A stretch of 64,000 bases of DNA from Sphingorhabdus sp. EL138 (lineage in GTDB: Bacteria; Pseudomonadota; Alphaproteobacteria; Sphingomonadales; Sphingomonadaceae): contig NZ_CAMCWY010000001.1 in the NCBI RefSeq assembly GCF_945882965.1, forward strand, positions 124,001 to 188,000, given 5' to 3'. This document shows positions 7,600 through 16,698 of this stretch, piece by piece; the stretch's first letter is position 1, and every line of letters starts with the position of its first letter. Both the position numbers and the translations under genes were made by a program. A model generated the notes under the pieces. The model searched no databases. It worked only from the letters and a program-made list of their open reading frames with translations, and had not been told where the DNA came from.

Positions 7600-8607
7600 A
7601 TGAAACTTGCATCATTGAAGTCGGGCCGCGACGGACATCTGGTTGTCGTGTCGGACAATCTTGCCTGGTATGCCGATGCCGCGCACATCGTCCCGACGTT
7701 GCAGGCCGCGCTTGACGATTGGGAAGAGTTTGCGCCGCGATTACAAGCACTCGCGACCGATCTTGAACATGCCGTCATTCCCCGCGAACGCTTCCACGAA
7801 CATGACGCCGCCGCACCTTTGCCGCGGGCTTTTCAATGGGCGGACAGTTCGGCTTATGTCAATCATGTCGAATTGGTCCGCAAGGCGCGGGGCGCGGTCC
7901 TACCCAACAGCTTTTGGCATGACCCTTTAATGTATCAGGGTGGTTCTGATGCCTTCATGGGTGCCCGCGACGACATTCCCTTAACCGACGAGGCGTGGGG
8001 ATGTGATCTTGAGGCGGAGATTGTTGTCGTGACTGGCGATGTGCCGCAAGGAACATCGGCGCAGGACGCCTTGTCTTACATCCGGCTGGTTGGCCTTGTG
8101 AACGATGTGTCGTTACGCAACCTCATCCCCGCCGAGTTGGAAAAGGGCTTTGGCTTTGTCCAATCGAAACCCGCCAGCGCCTTATCGCCCGTGTTCGTCA
8201 CGCCGGACAGCCTTGGGGAGCATTGGCAGGGCGGAAAGCTGCACCGCACATTGAATGTTGACCTTAACGGCGCGCCATTTGGCCGCGCGGTGGCTTCGGA
8301 CGATTGTACTTTTGATTTTGGAACCTTGATCGCGCATCTCGCCAAGACGCGGAATATCGGTGCAGGGTCTATTATCGGTTCGGGCACAGTATCCAACCGT
8401 GATGCCGATGGTGGCCCCGGCAAGCCTGTTGCTGCTGGCGGCCTTGGCTATAGCTGTTTGGCCGAAGCGCGCATGGTCGAGAAAATCCAGACGGGCGATA
8501 TGGTGACGCCATTCCTAAAGGATGGCGACGTCTTGCGGATTGAAGTACTCGACAATGCCGGACACAGTATCTTTGGCGCTATCGAGCAGACCGTTCGTAA
8601 AAGTTAA
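7600..8607 (+). CDS. Fumarylacetoacetate hydrolase family protein
   Basis: A 335-residue member of the FAH family, enzymes that cleave C–C bonds of acylpyruvates using a bound metal ion. The start is ATG 7600, preceded by CCGGAGAAACATC with GGAGA in place; the frame is open further up but the leader is not conserved-looking. An N-terminal domain (1–90) precedes the catalytic domain. Metal ligands are suggested by CDLEAEIVVVTGDV (an E-x-E pair near 148–150) and VGLVNDVSLRNL (Asp near 181). QSKPASALSPVFVTPD, IGSGTVSN and FLKDGDVLRIEVLD are later family landmarks. With maiA upstream the likely substrate is fumarylacetoacetate, yielding fumarate and acetoacetate, although the size is nearer the short bacterial FAH type than the 420-residue classical enzyme. 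Confidence 0.88.
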   Translation: MKLASLKSGRDGHLVVVSDNLAWYADAAHIVPTLQAALDDWEEFAPRLQALATDLEHAVIPRERFHEHDAAAPLPRAFQWADSSAYVNHVELVRKARGAVLPNSFWHDPLMYQGGSDAFMGARDDIPLTDEAWGCDLEAEIVVVTGDVPQGTSAQDALSYIRLVGLVNDVSLRNLIPAELEKGFGFVQSKPASALSPVFVTPDSLGEHWQGGKLHRTLNVDLNGAPFGRAVASDDCTFDFGTLIAHLAKTRNIGAGSIIGSGTVSNRDADGGPGKPVAAGGLGYSCLAEARMVEKIQTGDMVTPFLKDGDVLRIEVLDNAGHSIFGAIEQTVRKS

Positions 8608-8666
8608 AGGGGTAGGCATCGATCCCCGCTTCAATATCCGTACCGCCTAGTTTACGAGAGACAGCC

Positions 8667-9623
8667 ATGCACGTAACCAATACCCCGATGAACCGACGCA
8701 TGATCCCTGCCGACGCAGTGGAGAGCATCTGGCATGCCGCCGACCAATGGGCCATTCGCCGCATTGATTGGCAAGGCACAAACCCGCCCCGCGGGTCGTT
8801 ATTGTTCCTGCCAGGCCGCGGCGACCATTATGAAAAATATCTGGAGACGCTGGCCTATTATGCCGATGCGGGCTGGCGCGTGACGGCAATTGACTGGCGC
8901 GGGCAGGGCGAATCCGGACGGATATTGGCGAACCCGCAAGTGGGTCATATCGATGATTTTGGCACTTGGATTTCTGATCTGCGGCTTTTTTGGCGCGCTT
9001 GGAAACAGAAAAATCCCGGCCCATTTGTTGTGATGGCACATAGCATGGGCGGGCATCTGGCCATGCGCGCTTTGGTGGAAAAGGCAATTGACCCCGACGC
9101 GGTCGTGCTGAGCGCGCCGATGCTGGGTATTCAAACCGGCGGCCTGCCACTGGCCCTGAACCATGCGTTTGCAAAGCTGATGGTCAAGATCGGCAAGGGC
9201 GAGGATGCCGCATGGAAAGTCAGTGAGAAACCCATGTCGCCCCTCGAGATGCGTGGCAGAATGTTGACGCATGATGATGATCGTTACGAAGACGAACTCG
9301 CATGGTGGAAATTGCGCCCTAATGTCAAATTGGGGCCGCCAAGCTGGCATTGGATCGAACGCGCAATTGCGTCGATCCGCATGTTGGAAGCGCCGGGTCT
9401 GTTGGAGGCGGTGAAGACGCCCGTCTTGCTGCTCGCGACCACTGGCGACCAGTTGGTCAGCACTCCGCGCGTGATTGCCGACAGCAAACGCCTGCCAGTT
9501 GCCGAAACATTAATCTTCGGCAAAGAGGCCGCGCATGAATTGTTGCGGGAGGCCGATCCCGTGCGTGACCAGTGCCTCAAGCGGATCGACAGCTTTCTGG
9601 AAGTCAACGCACCGCGAAAATGA
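8667..9623 (+). CDS. Alpha/beta hydrolase, lysophospholipase-like
   Basis: A 318-residue serine hydrolase of the PldB/monoglyceride lipase type (Hydrolase_4). The nucleophile elbow is AHSMGGH with Ser126. Before it, FLPGRGDHYEKYLE (47–60) forms the oxyanion region and AIDWRGQGESGR (74–85) is the GxGxS-like turn seen in lysophospholipases. TPVLLLATTGDQLVS carries the likely acid residue and GKEAAHELLREAD the catalytic histidine. There is no signal peptide, so it should be cytoplasmic or loosely membrane bound. The stop overlaps the next start (ATGA). The natural lipid or ester substrate cannot be read from the sequence. Confidence 0.88.
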   Translation: MHVTNTPMNRRMIPADAVESIWHAADQWAIRRIDWQGTNPPRGSLLFLPGRGDHYEKYLETLAYYADAGWRVTAIDWRGQGESGRILANPQVGHIDDFGTWISDLRLFWRAWKQKNPGPFVVMAHSMGGHLAMRALVEKAIDPDAVVLSAPMLGIQTGGLPLALNHAFAKLMVKIGKGEDAAWKVSEKPMSPLEMRGRMLTHDDDRYEDELAWWKLRPNVKLGPPSWHWIERAIASIRMLEAPGLLEAVKTPVLLLATTGDQLVSTPRVIADSKRLPVAETLIFGKEAAHELLREADPVRDQCLKRIDSFLEVNAPRK

Positions 9624-10729
9624 GCGACTTTGACTTTGCCATTATCGGTGCTGGCATTGCTGGCGCAAGCCTTGCGGCGACATTGTCCGCGCGGGCATCG
9701 GTGGTGTTGTTTGAGGCAGAGGCGCATCCCGGATATCATTCGACGGGCCGATCGGCCGCGTTCTGGGTCGAATGCTATGGCGGCCCGGGGGTCCAGCCAC
9801 TCACCACTGCGTCAGGGCCGTTTTTGGCCGCGCCACCTGCGGATTTTCATGACGGCCCATTGATGCACAAGCGCGGCGCGCTGCACATCGGTACATCGGA
9901 TCAGGCGGCGTTGGCGGACGATATGCTCGCCGAATTTGCGGCCAGCGGCGTTCATATCGACGTCAGCGACCGCGCCGCAGTGGCAATGCGTGTCCCTAGA
10001 CTACGCAGCGAATGGACACATGGCCTTTGGGAGCCAGACTGTTGCGACATTGATGTCGCAAATTTGCACGCCGCTTATTTGCGCCAAGCAAAAAGGCAAG
10101 GCGCAGACCTATACTGCAACAGCCGCCTGAGCGCCGCTATATGGCAAAAGGGCGCATGGCAGATCACGGCGGGCGGCCTGAACTGTTCGGCAAATATCCT
10201 CATTAACGCGGCGGGCGCATGGGCCGACGAAGTGGCGCAAATGGCGCAGGTGCGGCCCTTGGGCATTCAACCCTATCGCCGCACGATCGCACAATTGGTT
10301 GTGTCGCCAATTGTTCCGGCGGACTTGCCCTTGGTGATTGGGTTGGATGGCAGTTTCTATTTCAAACCCGATGCGGGCGGCCGCCTGTGGCTCAGTCCGC
10401 ATGATGAAACCGCAACCCCGGCCTGTGACGCCGCGCCAGAGGAACTGGACGTCGCCACCGCCATTGATCGCCTGCAGACTGTGATGGATTGGGAGATTCA
10501 GCGCGTTGAGCATAAATGGGCCGGGCTTCGCAGCTTCGCGCCGGACCGGTTGCCCGTCATTGGTCGCGATTCGGCGAATGATGCGTTTTTCTGGTTTGCG
10601 GGGCAGGGCGGCTTTGGCATCCAGACTGCACCTGCCGCAGCGCAGCTTGCCGGGTCATTATTGGATGAAGCAATTGCCCCGCCGCACAAGGTGAATTCCG
10701 CTATCTACACGCCAGCGCGTTTTCTTTAG
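9620..10729 (+). CDS. FAD-dependent oxidoreductase, D-amino acid oxidase (DAO) family
   Basis: A 369-residue flavoprotein of the DAO family. The start ATG 9620 overlaps the hydrolase stop (ATGA) and leads straight into the Rossmann dinucleotide fold [17 protein letters not shown] (GxGxxG at 10–15), followed by VVLFEAE with the ribose-binding acid. [10 protein letters not shown] is the usual substrate/FAD loop, and [23 protein letters not shown] near the end is the second FAD-binding motif. Family members oxidise glycine, sarcosine, D-amino acids or 2-hydroxy acids; the exact substrate is not evident. No signal peptide or membrane span. It meets rnhA tail to tail with the two stop codons overlapping by 4 bp. 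Confidence 0.88.
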   Translation: MSDFDFAIIGAGIAGASLAATLSARASVVLFEAEAHPGYHSTGRSAAFWVECYGGPGVQPLTTASGPFLAAPPADFHDGPLMHKRGALHIGTSDQAALADDMLAEFAASGVHIDVSDRAAVAMRVPRLRSEWTHGLWEPDCCDIDVANLHAAYLRQAKRQGADLYCNSRLSAAIWQKGAWQITAGGLNCSANILINAAGAWADEVAQMAQVRPLGIQPYRRTIAQLVVSPIVPADLPLVIGLDGSFYFKPDAGGRLWLSPHDETATPACDAAPEELDVATAIDRLQTVMDWEIQRVEHKWAGLRSFAPDRLPVIGRDSANDAFFWFAGQGGFGIQTAPAAAQLAGSLLDEAIAPPHKVNSAIYTPARFL

Positions 10730-11166
10730 CGCTGCGCCGCAACCTCCGCCGCGTCGCTCGCCAGCCGGTCGGCGCGTTCGTTTTCGGGGTGGCCATTATG
10801 CCCTTTCACCCAAATCCATTCGACCTGATGACGCGCAACCGCCTCAATCAGGTCATGCCATAAATCGGCGTTGCGGACGGGCTGTTTTGAAGCATTTTTC
10901 CATCCATTGCGTTGCCAGCCGTGGATCCATTTGGTGATGCCGTCGAGGACATATTTGCTGTCCGTGTACAATTTCACATGGCACGGCTCGATCAGGATGT
11001 TGAGCGCTTTAATCGCGGCGGAAAGCTCCATCCGATTATTGGTGGTATCTGGATCGCCGCCCGAAATTTCTTTCTCATGCTTGTCATAACGGATCACAGC
11101 ACCCCACCCGCCAGGCCCGGGATTGCCCTTGCAAGCGCCATCGGTGAAAATCTCAAGCTGTTTCAC
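10726..11166 (-). CDS. rnhA: Ribonuclease HI
   Basis: A 146-residue RNase HI, which cuts the RNA strand of RNA–DNA hybrids. All four catalytic acids are present: Asp9 in [16 protein letters not shown], Glu47 in [13 protein letters not shown], Asp69 in [12 protein letters not shown] and Asp133 in [12 protein letters not shown]. The conserved histidine-containing loop [11 protein letters not shown] is also intact. Length is typical (E. coli 155). The start ATG overlaps the thrB stop (ATGA), so it is the last gene of an ispH–thrB–rnhA operon, an order I recall from many alphaproteobacteria. Confidence 0.97.
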   Translation of the reverse strand: MKQLEIFTDGACKGNPGPGGWGAVIRYDKHEKEISGGDPDTTNNRMELSAAIKALNILIEPCHVKLYTDSKYVLDGITKWIHGWQRNGWKNASKQPVRNADLWHDLIEAVARHQVEWIWVKGHNGHPENERADRLASDAAEVAAQR

Positions 11167-12137
11167 GAATACTGCCCCAACATATTTTCAACCTGCGTGC
11201 TGTCGCTGTAGAAATCAAGTCGGCGCAGGAACGCCAGCGGGTCTTTGCGCGTCACAAGCGCATTTGCCGGCGTGTTAATCCAGTCATAGCAGCGCGTTAA
11301 CAAAAACCGCAGACATGCTCCGCGCAGCAATATGGGCAAGGCTTCCCGCGTTGCTGCGTCCAAGGGCACGCAATTGGCATAGCCCGAAAGCAAGCCCGCA
11401 CTCACCTCTGCATCAAAAACGGCGCCATCATGGGAAAAGCACCATGCGCTGTGCGTGACCGCCAAGTCATAAGCGCGGATTTCAGTGCACGCGAAGTAGA
11501 AGTCGATCAAGCCACTCACATGGTCGCCAAGCATCAGGACATTGTCCGGAAACAGATCGGCATGGATCGCCGCGACGGGCAAATCGGTTGGCCAATGCGC
11601 CTCCAGATGATCGCACTCGGCAAAGACCCGCGCTGACAGGCCGTTCGCGATGGACTCAAGTCCTTCGGCCGTGCAACGCATCGCTAATGGCCGCCATGCC
11701 GAAACGCCAAGGCTATTTGGCCGCGACAAAGTGAAATCGGCCAGCGCCTTGTGCATATGCCCCAATGCCGCACCGGTCGAATGTGCCTGTGCCGCCGTCG
11801 GCTCGGTGACAGAAACGCCATCGAGAAATTCTATAAGGCACGCCGGTCGCCCCGCGACGGTTTGTAGCCATTGGCCATCACGATCCGTAATAAACTGCGG
11901 CACCTTGCAACCTGCATCATGCAAATGCTTGAGCAAAGCATAGAAAAACGGCAAATCGTCGGGATTTACGCGGTTTTCATAAAGGGTCAGGATGAAGCGG
12001 CTTTGCGTTGTTTGCACAAAGAAATTGCTGTTTTCGACGCCCTCCGCAATGCCCTTCAACGCCACAAGCTCGCCGACTTCATAATGCGCCAGCAATGCGT
12101 CAACCTGCTGCGGCCCTAACTGCGTATAAACCGCCAA
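11163..12137 (-). CDS. thrB: Homoserine kinase (ThrB, APH-fold type)
   Basis: A 324-residue homoserine kinase of the aminoglycoside-phosphotransferase-like type, phosphorylating homoserine for threonine synthesis. I start it at a TTG at 12137, giving (M)[18 protein letters not shown], because AVYTQ is the near-universal start of this family. That TTG comes one base after the ispH stop codon. The only longer ATG reading would run 77 bp into ispH in another frame. Visible motifs include [19 protein letters not shown] (ATP-binding start), [17 protein letters not shown] (catalytic Brenner-type loop with Asp and Asn) and [20 protein letters not shown] (metal Asp). The stop overlaps rnhA (ATGA). 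Translation of thrB probably depends on ribosomes leaving ispH. Confidence 0.92.
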   Translation of the reverse strand: MAVYTQLGPQQVDALLAHYEVGELVALKGIAEGVENSNFFVQTTQSRFILTLYENRVNPDDLPFFYALLKHLHDAGCKVPQFITDRDGQWLQTVAGRPACLIEFLDGVSVTEPTAAQAHSTGAALGHMHKALADFTLSRPNSLGVSAWRPLAMRCTAEGLESIANGLSARVFAECDHLEAHWPTDLPVAAIHADLFPDNVLMLGDHVSGLIDFYFACTEIRAYDLAVTHSAWCFSHDGAVFDAEVSAGLLSGYANCVPLDAATREALPILLRGACLRFLLTRCYDWINTPANALVTRKDPLAFLRRLDFYSDSTQVENMLGQYS

Positions 12138-12138
12138 A

Positions 12139-13104
12139 TCAGATCGCCGCGCCAGCCAGTTCGCGGGGCAGTTTAAACGTGATGGTCTCTTCGGCGGTGG
12201 TGACTTGCTGCTCATCCAAGTCGAAATGCAGCGCGAGTGCGTCGATAATCTCGCGCACCAAAACTTCAGGTGCCGACGCTCCTGCGGTCAAGCCGAGCGT
12301 TTTAACGTCATCAAACCAGTTCAGGCTAATTTCTTCGGCACGCTGCACCAAATAGGCCTTCGCGCCGGAACGCGCGGCAACCTCAACCAAACGGAGCGAG
12401 TTTGAGCTGTTGGGCGCGCCGATAACGAGGACAAGGTCACATTGATGCGCAATCGCTTTCACCGATTCTTGGCGGTTCGAGGTGGCGTAACAAATATCCT
12501 CTCCCTTTGGCCCGACGATATTGGGGAAGCGTTGTTGAAGGATTCCCACGATTTCCGATGTATCATCGACCGACAATGTGGTCTGCGTCAAAAACGCGAG
12601 ATTGTCGGGTTCCGCAGGCTCAATCAACCGTGCCTCGTCGGCTGTTTCCACCAGAGTCATCGCACCGGGGGGCACTTGGCCAAAGGTGCCGATGACTTCC
12701 GGATGCCCGGCATGGCCCACGAAAATGATATGACGGCCTGCTTCAACCTGCCGTTCGGCTTGCTTATGGACCTTTGATACCAATGGGCATGTCGCGTCAA
12801 AATAGGCAAGGCCACGTGCTTGCGCAGTTGCAGGAACAGATTTGGGAACGCCATGTGCGGAAAATACAACATTGCCGCCATCGGGCACTTCGTCGAGTTC
12901 TTCGACAAAAATTGCACCTTTGACCTTTAAACTGTCAACGACATAGCGGTTGTGGACGATTTCATGGCGGACATAGACCGGCGCGCCATGTTGTTCGAGC
13001 GCAAGCTCAACAATCTGGATAGCGCGGTCAACGCCTGCGCAAAAACCACGTGGCGCGGCCAAAAGTAGCCGGAGCGATTTTTTTGGGGGTGATTGTTCAG
13101 CCAT
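12139..13104 (-). CDS. ispH: 4-hydroxy-3-methylbut-2-enyl diphosphate reductase (IspH)
   Basis: A 321-residue iron-sulfur enzyme that performs the last step of the MEP isoprenoid pathway, giving IPP and DMAPP. The three cluster cysteines are present: Cys22 in [13 protein letters not shown], Cys106 in [12 protein letters not shown] and Cys205 in [14 protein letters not shown]. The substrate histidine motifs EIVHN and SAHGVP, the catalytic TQTTLS loop, and [14 protein letters not shown] also match. Length is typical (310–330). It heads the ispH–thrB–rnhA operon. Its upstream region carries the structured repeat element that ends 17 bp before the start codon, so that element probably lies in or next to the ispH promoter. 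Confidence 0.97.
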   Translation of the reverse strand: MAEQSPPKKSLRLLLAAPRGFCAGVDRAIQIVELALEQHGAPVYVRHEIVHNRYVVDSLKVKGAIFVEELDEVPDGGNVVFSAHGVPKSVPATAQARGLAYFDATCPLVSKVHKQAERQVEAGRHIIFVGHAGHPEVIGTFGQVPPGAMTLVETADEARLIEPAEPDNLAFLTQTTLSVDDTSEIVGILQQRFPNIVGPKGEDICYATSNRQESVKAIAHQCDLVLVIGAPNSSNSLRLVEVAARSGAKAYLVQRAEEISLNWFDDVKTLGLTAGASAPEVLVREIIDALALHFDLDEQQVTTAEETITFKLPRELAGAAI

Positions 13105-13120
13105 ACGTCATGTTCTTTAG

Positions 13121-13381
13121 GGTCATGACCTGTTAAATTCAACTACGAGGTTTGAGGCCATTTTGTTCAGTGCAAGGCGGCAAGGCGCAGGCTTAGTGGT
13201 TCTAAGTCTAGCTTTGCCAACGTGGCAATGGACAAAATGGGTCAAATCCGAAGGACGCCAAAATGGCTTCGATCTCAAAGTAAAATGCCCTTGCAAGCAG
13301 AATAACTGCCTGCAGCGGACATTTTACTTCGATATCTTTGCCATTTTGACGCCGCGAAGTTGATTTTAACAGGTTATGACC
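13121..13381. repeat. Structured MITE-like element with 23 bp terminal inverted repeats
   Basis: The ends 13121–13143 and 13359–13381 are inverted copies matching at 21 of 23 positions; the core is ACCTGTTAAA. The inside is made of two hairpins. The first (about 13158–13240) has CTTAG/CTAAG at its tip round TGGTT and CCATTTTG against CAAAATGG at its base. The second has arms 13260–13300 and 13306–13347 round an AATAA loop, with AAGTAAAATG against CATTTTACTT exact. There is no credible open reading frame and I see no clear target-site duplication. It occupies most of the ispH/lipoprotein divergent gap (13105–13504). It resembles a non-autonomous mobile element or a long repeated RNA-forming palindrome. 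Confidence 0.75.
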
Positions 13382-13504
13382 CCGATTAAGTCGCTGCATC
13401 CGCCAAGACCTTTCCCCTGTTGCGCGGGCCGCAATCGGGGGATAAGGACTAAATCACGTTTCGCACCCGCGACCCAAGCCTCAGAAACCCAAGGATTGCC
13501 CTTT

Positions 13505-14155
13505 ATGAACTTCGCCGCCAAAGCCCTGACCATCGGTATTGCCGCCGCTACTTTGGCCGGTTGCTCACGCGACGGCGAACTGGATGTTGCTGCTGGCGTT
13601 GGCGTGAACGTCACGCGGTCTGGCTGCCCTACGGTTGCGGTGCCCGATGGCACGGGGGACATCACTATTTTCAACCCAATTGGCAGCACGGACGCCGAAG
13701 CCATCGACGTGGTTGCGACAATCACCAATATTCGTCCTGTTTGCGACGAAGGGGGCGAGAAGATCTTTTCGCAGGCGACATTTGATGTGCAAGCGCGGCG
13801 CAGCGACGTGCGCGGCAGCCGGTCTGTAATTATACCGTATTTCAACACGGTCGTTCAAGGCGGCAGCGCTGTGATTGCAAAGCGGGTTGGTCAAGTGACA
13901 CTGCAATTTGCCGATGGCCAGCAACGCGCATCGGCGCAGGCGCAAGCGGCTGGTTATATCGACAGAAACGCAGCCAGCTTGCCCGCCGAAATCGTGCAGA
14001 AAATCACCAAGAAGCGCAAGCCGGGCGATCCCGACGCGGCGCTTGACCCGATGGCCGACCCCGAAGTGCGCGCAGCGGTTGTCCGATCAAGCTTTGAAAT
14101 GCTCATCGGTTTTCAGCTGACCGAAGATCAGCTGCGTTACAATGTCACGCGTTGA
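13505..14155 (+). CDS. Hypothetical lipoprotein
   Basis: A 216-residue predicted lipoprotein. The start is ATG 13505, leading to a short signal peptide (NFAAKALTIGIAAAT) and a lipobox Leu-Ala-Gly-Cys with Cys20; the frame is open upstream into the repeat element but without a plausible start. The mature part holds ITIFNPIGSTDAEAIDVVATITN and several cysteines (RPVCDEGG), suggesting a beta-sandwich domain resembling immunoglobulin-like or FN3-type folds. I recognise it as a type of conserved protein of unknown function seen before argS in sphingomonads, from memory only. It is 25 bp ahead of argS and may be co-transcribed with it. Confidence 0.75.
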   Translation: MNFAAKALTIGIAAATLAGCSRDGELDVAAGVGVNVTRSGCPTVAVPDGTGDITIFNPIGSTDAEAIDVVATITNIRPVCDEGGEKIFSQATFDVQARRSDVRGSRSVIIPYFNTVVQGGSAVIAKRVGQVTLQFADGQQRASAQAQAAGYIDRNAASLPAEIVQKITKKRKPGDPDAALDPMADPEVRAAVVRSSFEMLIGFQLTEDQLRYNVTR

Positions 14156-14180
14156 TCCGCGTTGATTTCAAGGCACAGTC

Positions 14181-15902
14181 ATGACCCTTTTTGAACAATA
14201 TGCAGCGCATGTCGACCATGCGTTGGACGCGCTTGTGGCGCTCGGAACCTTGCCGACGGATTTGGACCGCAGCAATGTAACGGTTGAGCCGCCGCGCGAT
14301 GCGACGCATGGCGATATCTCCACCAACGCAGCAATGGTGCTTGCGAAACCCGCCGGAACCAACCCGCGCGCCTTAGCAGAGGCTTTGTCGGTTGAACTGG
14401 CGAAGGTCGCTGGTGTTACGGCGGTTGAAATTGCCGGGCCGGGGTTCCTCAACCTGCGGCTTGATGCATCGGCGTGGCTTGATGAATTGCGCGGTATCGC
14501 GGCATCGGGCGACGATTATGGGCGATCGCATGTGGGCGATGGCAAGTACGTGAATATCGAATATGTCTCCGCTAACCCGACTGGCCCTATGCATATGGGT
14601 CATTGTCGCGGCGCTGTGGTCGGTGATGCTTTGGCTAAATTGCTTGAATTTGCCGGGTACCGCGTGATCCGCGAATATTATATCAACGACGCGGGTGGCC
14701 AAGTCGATGTCCTCGCGCGGTCCGTGCATCTGCGCTATCGTGAGGCATTGGGCGAGACCATAGAAATCGCAGAAGGGCTGTATCCCGGCGATTATCTGGT
14801 TCCCGTTGGCCAGCAGCTTGCGACGCGTTTTGGTGACCAATATGTCGCCGCGCCTGAAAGCGAATGGCTTGGGCTATTCCGCAAGGCCGCAGTCGGCGAA
14901 ATGATGGAGATGATCAAAGCCGACTTGGCCTTGCTTGGCATCCACCATGACCTGTTTTCGTCCGAGGCCGAGCTGCATGAAGCAGGCAAGGCTGATGTCG
15001 CAGAGAAAGAGTTGCGTGCGCGCGGGCTCGTCTATGACGGCGAGCTGGAAAAGCCAAAAGGCAAGGAAATTGAAGATTGGGAGCCTGTGACGCTCCCCTT
15101 GTTCCGCTCAACGCAATTTGGCGATGACCAAGATCGGCCTATCAAGAAATCCGACGGCAGCTGGACCTATTTCGGCGCTGACCTTGCTTATCATTTTCAG
15201 AAAAGCCAGGGCGTCGATGCCATGATCGACATTTGGGGCGCGGACCATGCGGGTACGGTCAAACGGATCAAGGCGGCGGTCAATGCGCTTACCGATGGCA
15301 AAGTCGATTTCGATGTCAAGCTGGTGCAGATGGTGCGCCTGCTGCGCGGCGGCGAACCCGTTAAAATGTCCAAAAGGTCAGGCAGTTTTGTAACCTTGGC
15401 CGAGGTGATTGAAGAGGTTGGCAAGGACGTCGTCCGCTTCACGATGCTGACACGCAAGTCCGATGCGCAAATGGATTTCGATTTCGCCAAGGTGGTGGAA
15501 GCGTCAAAGGACAATCCGGTATTCTACGTGCAATATGCCCATGCGCGCATATCATCGACCATGCGCAAGGCAGAAGTCGAAGGACTTGGCCCCGATGGCG
15601 CGCAGATCGCGTTGCTGGGCGATGCGGAGATTGGCCTCATCCGCGAAGCCGCAAATTTCCCGCGTATCGTGGAAGCCGCCGCAAAATCAGGCGAGCCGCA
15701 CAGAATTGCTTTTTATCTGAATGATCTGGCAGCTGCTTTCCATGCCTATTGGAACTTAGGTAATGACCAGCCTGATAAGCGCTTTATACTCGTGCAAAAT
15801 CAGGAAGTTACAGGCGCAAGGCTTTTCATGGCGGACAAAATCGGGCAAGTCCTACGCAATGGATTGCGTCTGATGGGGGTTGAAGCCGCTTACAACATGT
15901 AG
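14181..15902 (+). CDS. argS: Arginyl-tRNA synthetase
   Basis: A 573-residue class I aminoacyl-tRNA synthetase that charges tRNA-Arg. The N-terminal additional domain (about 1–110) ends in EIAGPGFLNLRLD. The HIGH-type motif is SANPTGPMHMGHCRGAVVGD, typical of ArgS, and the KMSKS-type loop is KMSKRSGSFV, with an Arg in place of Ser as in many bacterial ArgS. FGADLAYHFQK and IWGADHAGTVKR are further class landmarks. The C-terminal helical anticodon domain carries NPVFYVQYAHARI, the family signature. Length is close to E. coli ArgS (577). It is followed after 16 bp by the SPOR gene. Confidence 0.97.
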   Translation: MTLFEQYAAHVDHALDALVALGTLPTDLDRSNVTVEPPRDATHGDISTNAAMVLAKPAGTNPRALAEALSVELAKVAGVTAVEIAGPGFLNLRLDASAWLDELRGIAASGDDYGRSHVGDGKYVNIEYVSANPTGPMHMGHCRGAVVGDALAKLLEFAGYRVIREYYINDAGGQVDVLARSVHLRYREALGETIEIAEGLYPGDYLVPVGQQLATRFGDQYVAAPESEWLGLFRKAAVGEMMEMIKADLALLGIHHDLFSSEAELHEAGKADVAEKELRARGLVYDGELEKPKGKEIEDWEPVTLPLFRSTQFGDDQDRPIKKSDGSWTYFGADLAYHFQKSQGVDAMIDIWGADHAGTVKRIKAAVNALTDGKVDFDVKLVQMVRLLRGGEPVKMSKRSGSFVTLAEVIEEVGKDVVRFTMLTRKSDAQMDFDFAKVVEASKDNPVFYVQYAHARISSTMRKAEVEGLGPDGAQIALLGDAEIGLIREAANFPRIVEAAAKSGEPHRIAFYLNDLAAAFHAYWNLGNDQPDKRFILVQNQEVTGARLFMADKIGQVLRNGLRLMGVEAAYNM

Positions 15903-15918
15903 GGATTGGGGACGTGAC

Positions 15919-16563
15919 GTGATTAACCGCAACAATGATGGGCTGAATCTCGACGACAATGATCGTCTGCCTTGGCTCGAAACCGCTGATGGTTATGCCG
16001 CAGAGCCGAACGGATCGCCCATGCGGCTCGCCTACTTGGGGGTGGCTGGCTTTGCTTTGCTCGCGGCGATTGTCGGGGGCATTTATTGGCTTCAATCAGG
16101 CCAAGCGGGCGGACCAAACGGCACGGGCGAACTGATCGTCGCGCCCAAGAGTAATTACAAGGAAAAGCCTGCGGATGCTGGCGGCAAAAGCTTCGAAGGT
16201 GAAGGCGATTCCGCCTTTGCCGCAAGCGAAGGGCAGAAAACTGGCGCCGTGCTCGCGGTTCCGCCCGCTGGTCCTGTTACGGCGCAGCCAGCGACTCCAA
16301 CTGCGACCGATAAAGCGCCTGCGAATGCGGTCTTGGTGCAGCTTGGCGCGTTCGGCGATTTCGCCAAGGCCGAAACGGCATGGACCGGTCTAAACAAGCG
16401 CTTTGGGTTTTTGGCGGGGATGAATCGCAAGATTGCCCAAGCCAATGTCGAAGGCGGGGGCACAGTTTTCCGCCTGCAAGCCGTCACCGCCAATTCAACC
16501 GAAGCGCAACAACTCTGCGCGAAACTGAGGGTCGCGGGTGAGAATTGCTTGATCGTGCGGTAG
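15919..16563 (+). CDS. SPOR domain inner-membrane protein
   Basis: A 214-residue bitopic membrane protein. I start it at the GTG at 15919, which has GGGGA about 7 nt upstream; the earlier ATG at 15880 lies within argS. Residues 1–35 are cytoplasmic and acidic (DGLNLDDNDRLPWLE), a membrane span covers about 37–58 (LAYLGVAGFALLAAIVGGI), a flexible Gly/Ala/Pro linker follows, and the last 80 residues form a SPOR domain (NAVLVQLGAFGDFAKAE … GGTVFRLQAV … CLIVR). SPOR domains bind denuded glycan strands at the septum, so a role in division or envelope remodelling is likely. The layout resembles FtsN or DedD, but the gene next to argS rather than the dcw cluster suggests a separate SPOR protein. Confidence 0.88.
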   Translation: MINRNNDGLNLDDNDRLPWLETADGYAAEPNGSPMRLAYLGVAGFALLAAIVGGIYWLQSGQAGGPNGTGELIVAPKSNYKEKPADAGGKSFEGEGDSAFAASEGQKTGAVLAVPPAGPVTAQPATPTATDKAPANAVLVQLGAFGDFAKAETAWTGLNKRFGFLAGMNRKIAQANVEGGGTVFRLQAVTANSTEAQQLCAKLRVAGENCLIVR

Positions 16564-16698
16564 GCCTCTGGCGCGATGCCACGCACTCTCTCGTCATGCT
16601 GGCATTTCCTTTCTAACAAGGCGCACCGCCCCCTTTTTCACGTTGAAGCGTTTCAAATAGCAACTTAAGCAGCGCCAAACTTCCCGAGGAAAAAGAAT

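Noticed and set aside
13163-13399. Open frames of about 65 codons inside the repeat element
   Set aside because: They coincide with the hairpin arms, have no ribosome binding site and no recognisable product.
16575-16640. A possible third palindromic-repeat copy (CTCGTCATGCTGG…) after the SPOR gene
   Set aside because: Only a few bases resemble the other copies and no second arm is present.
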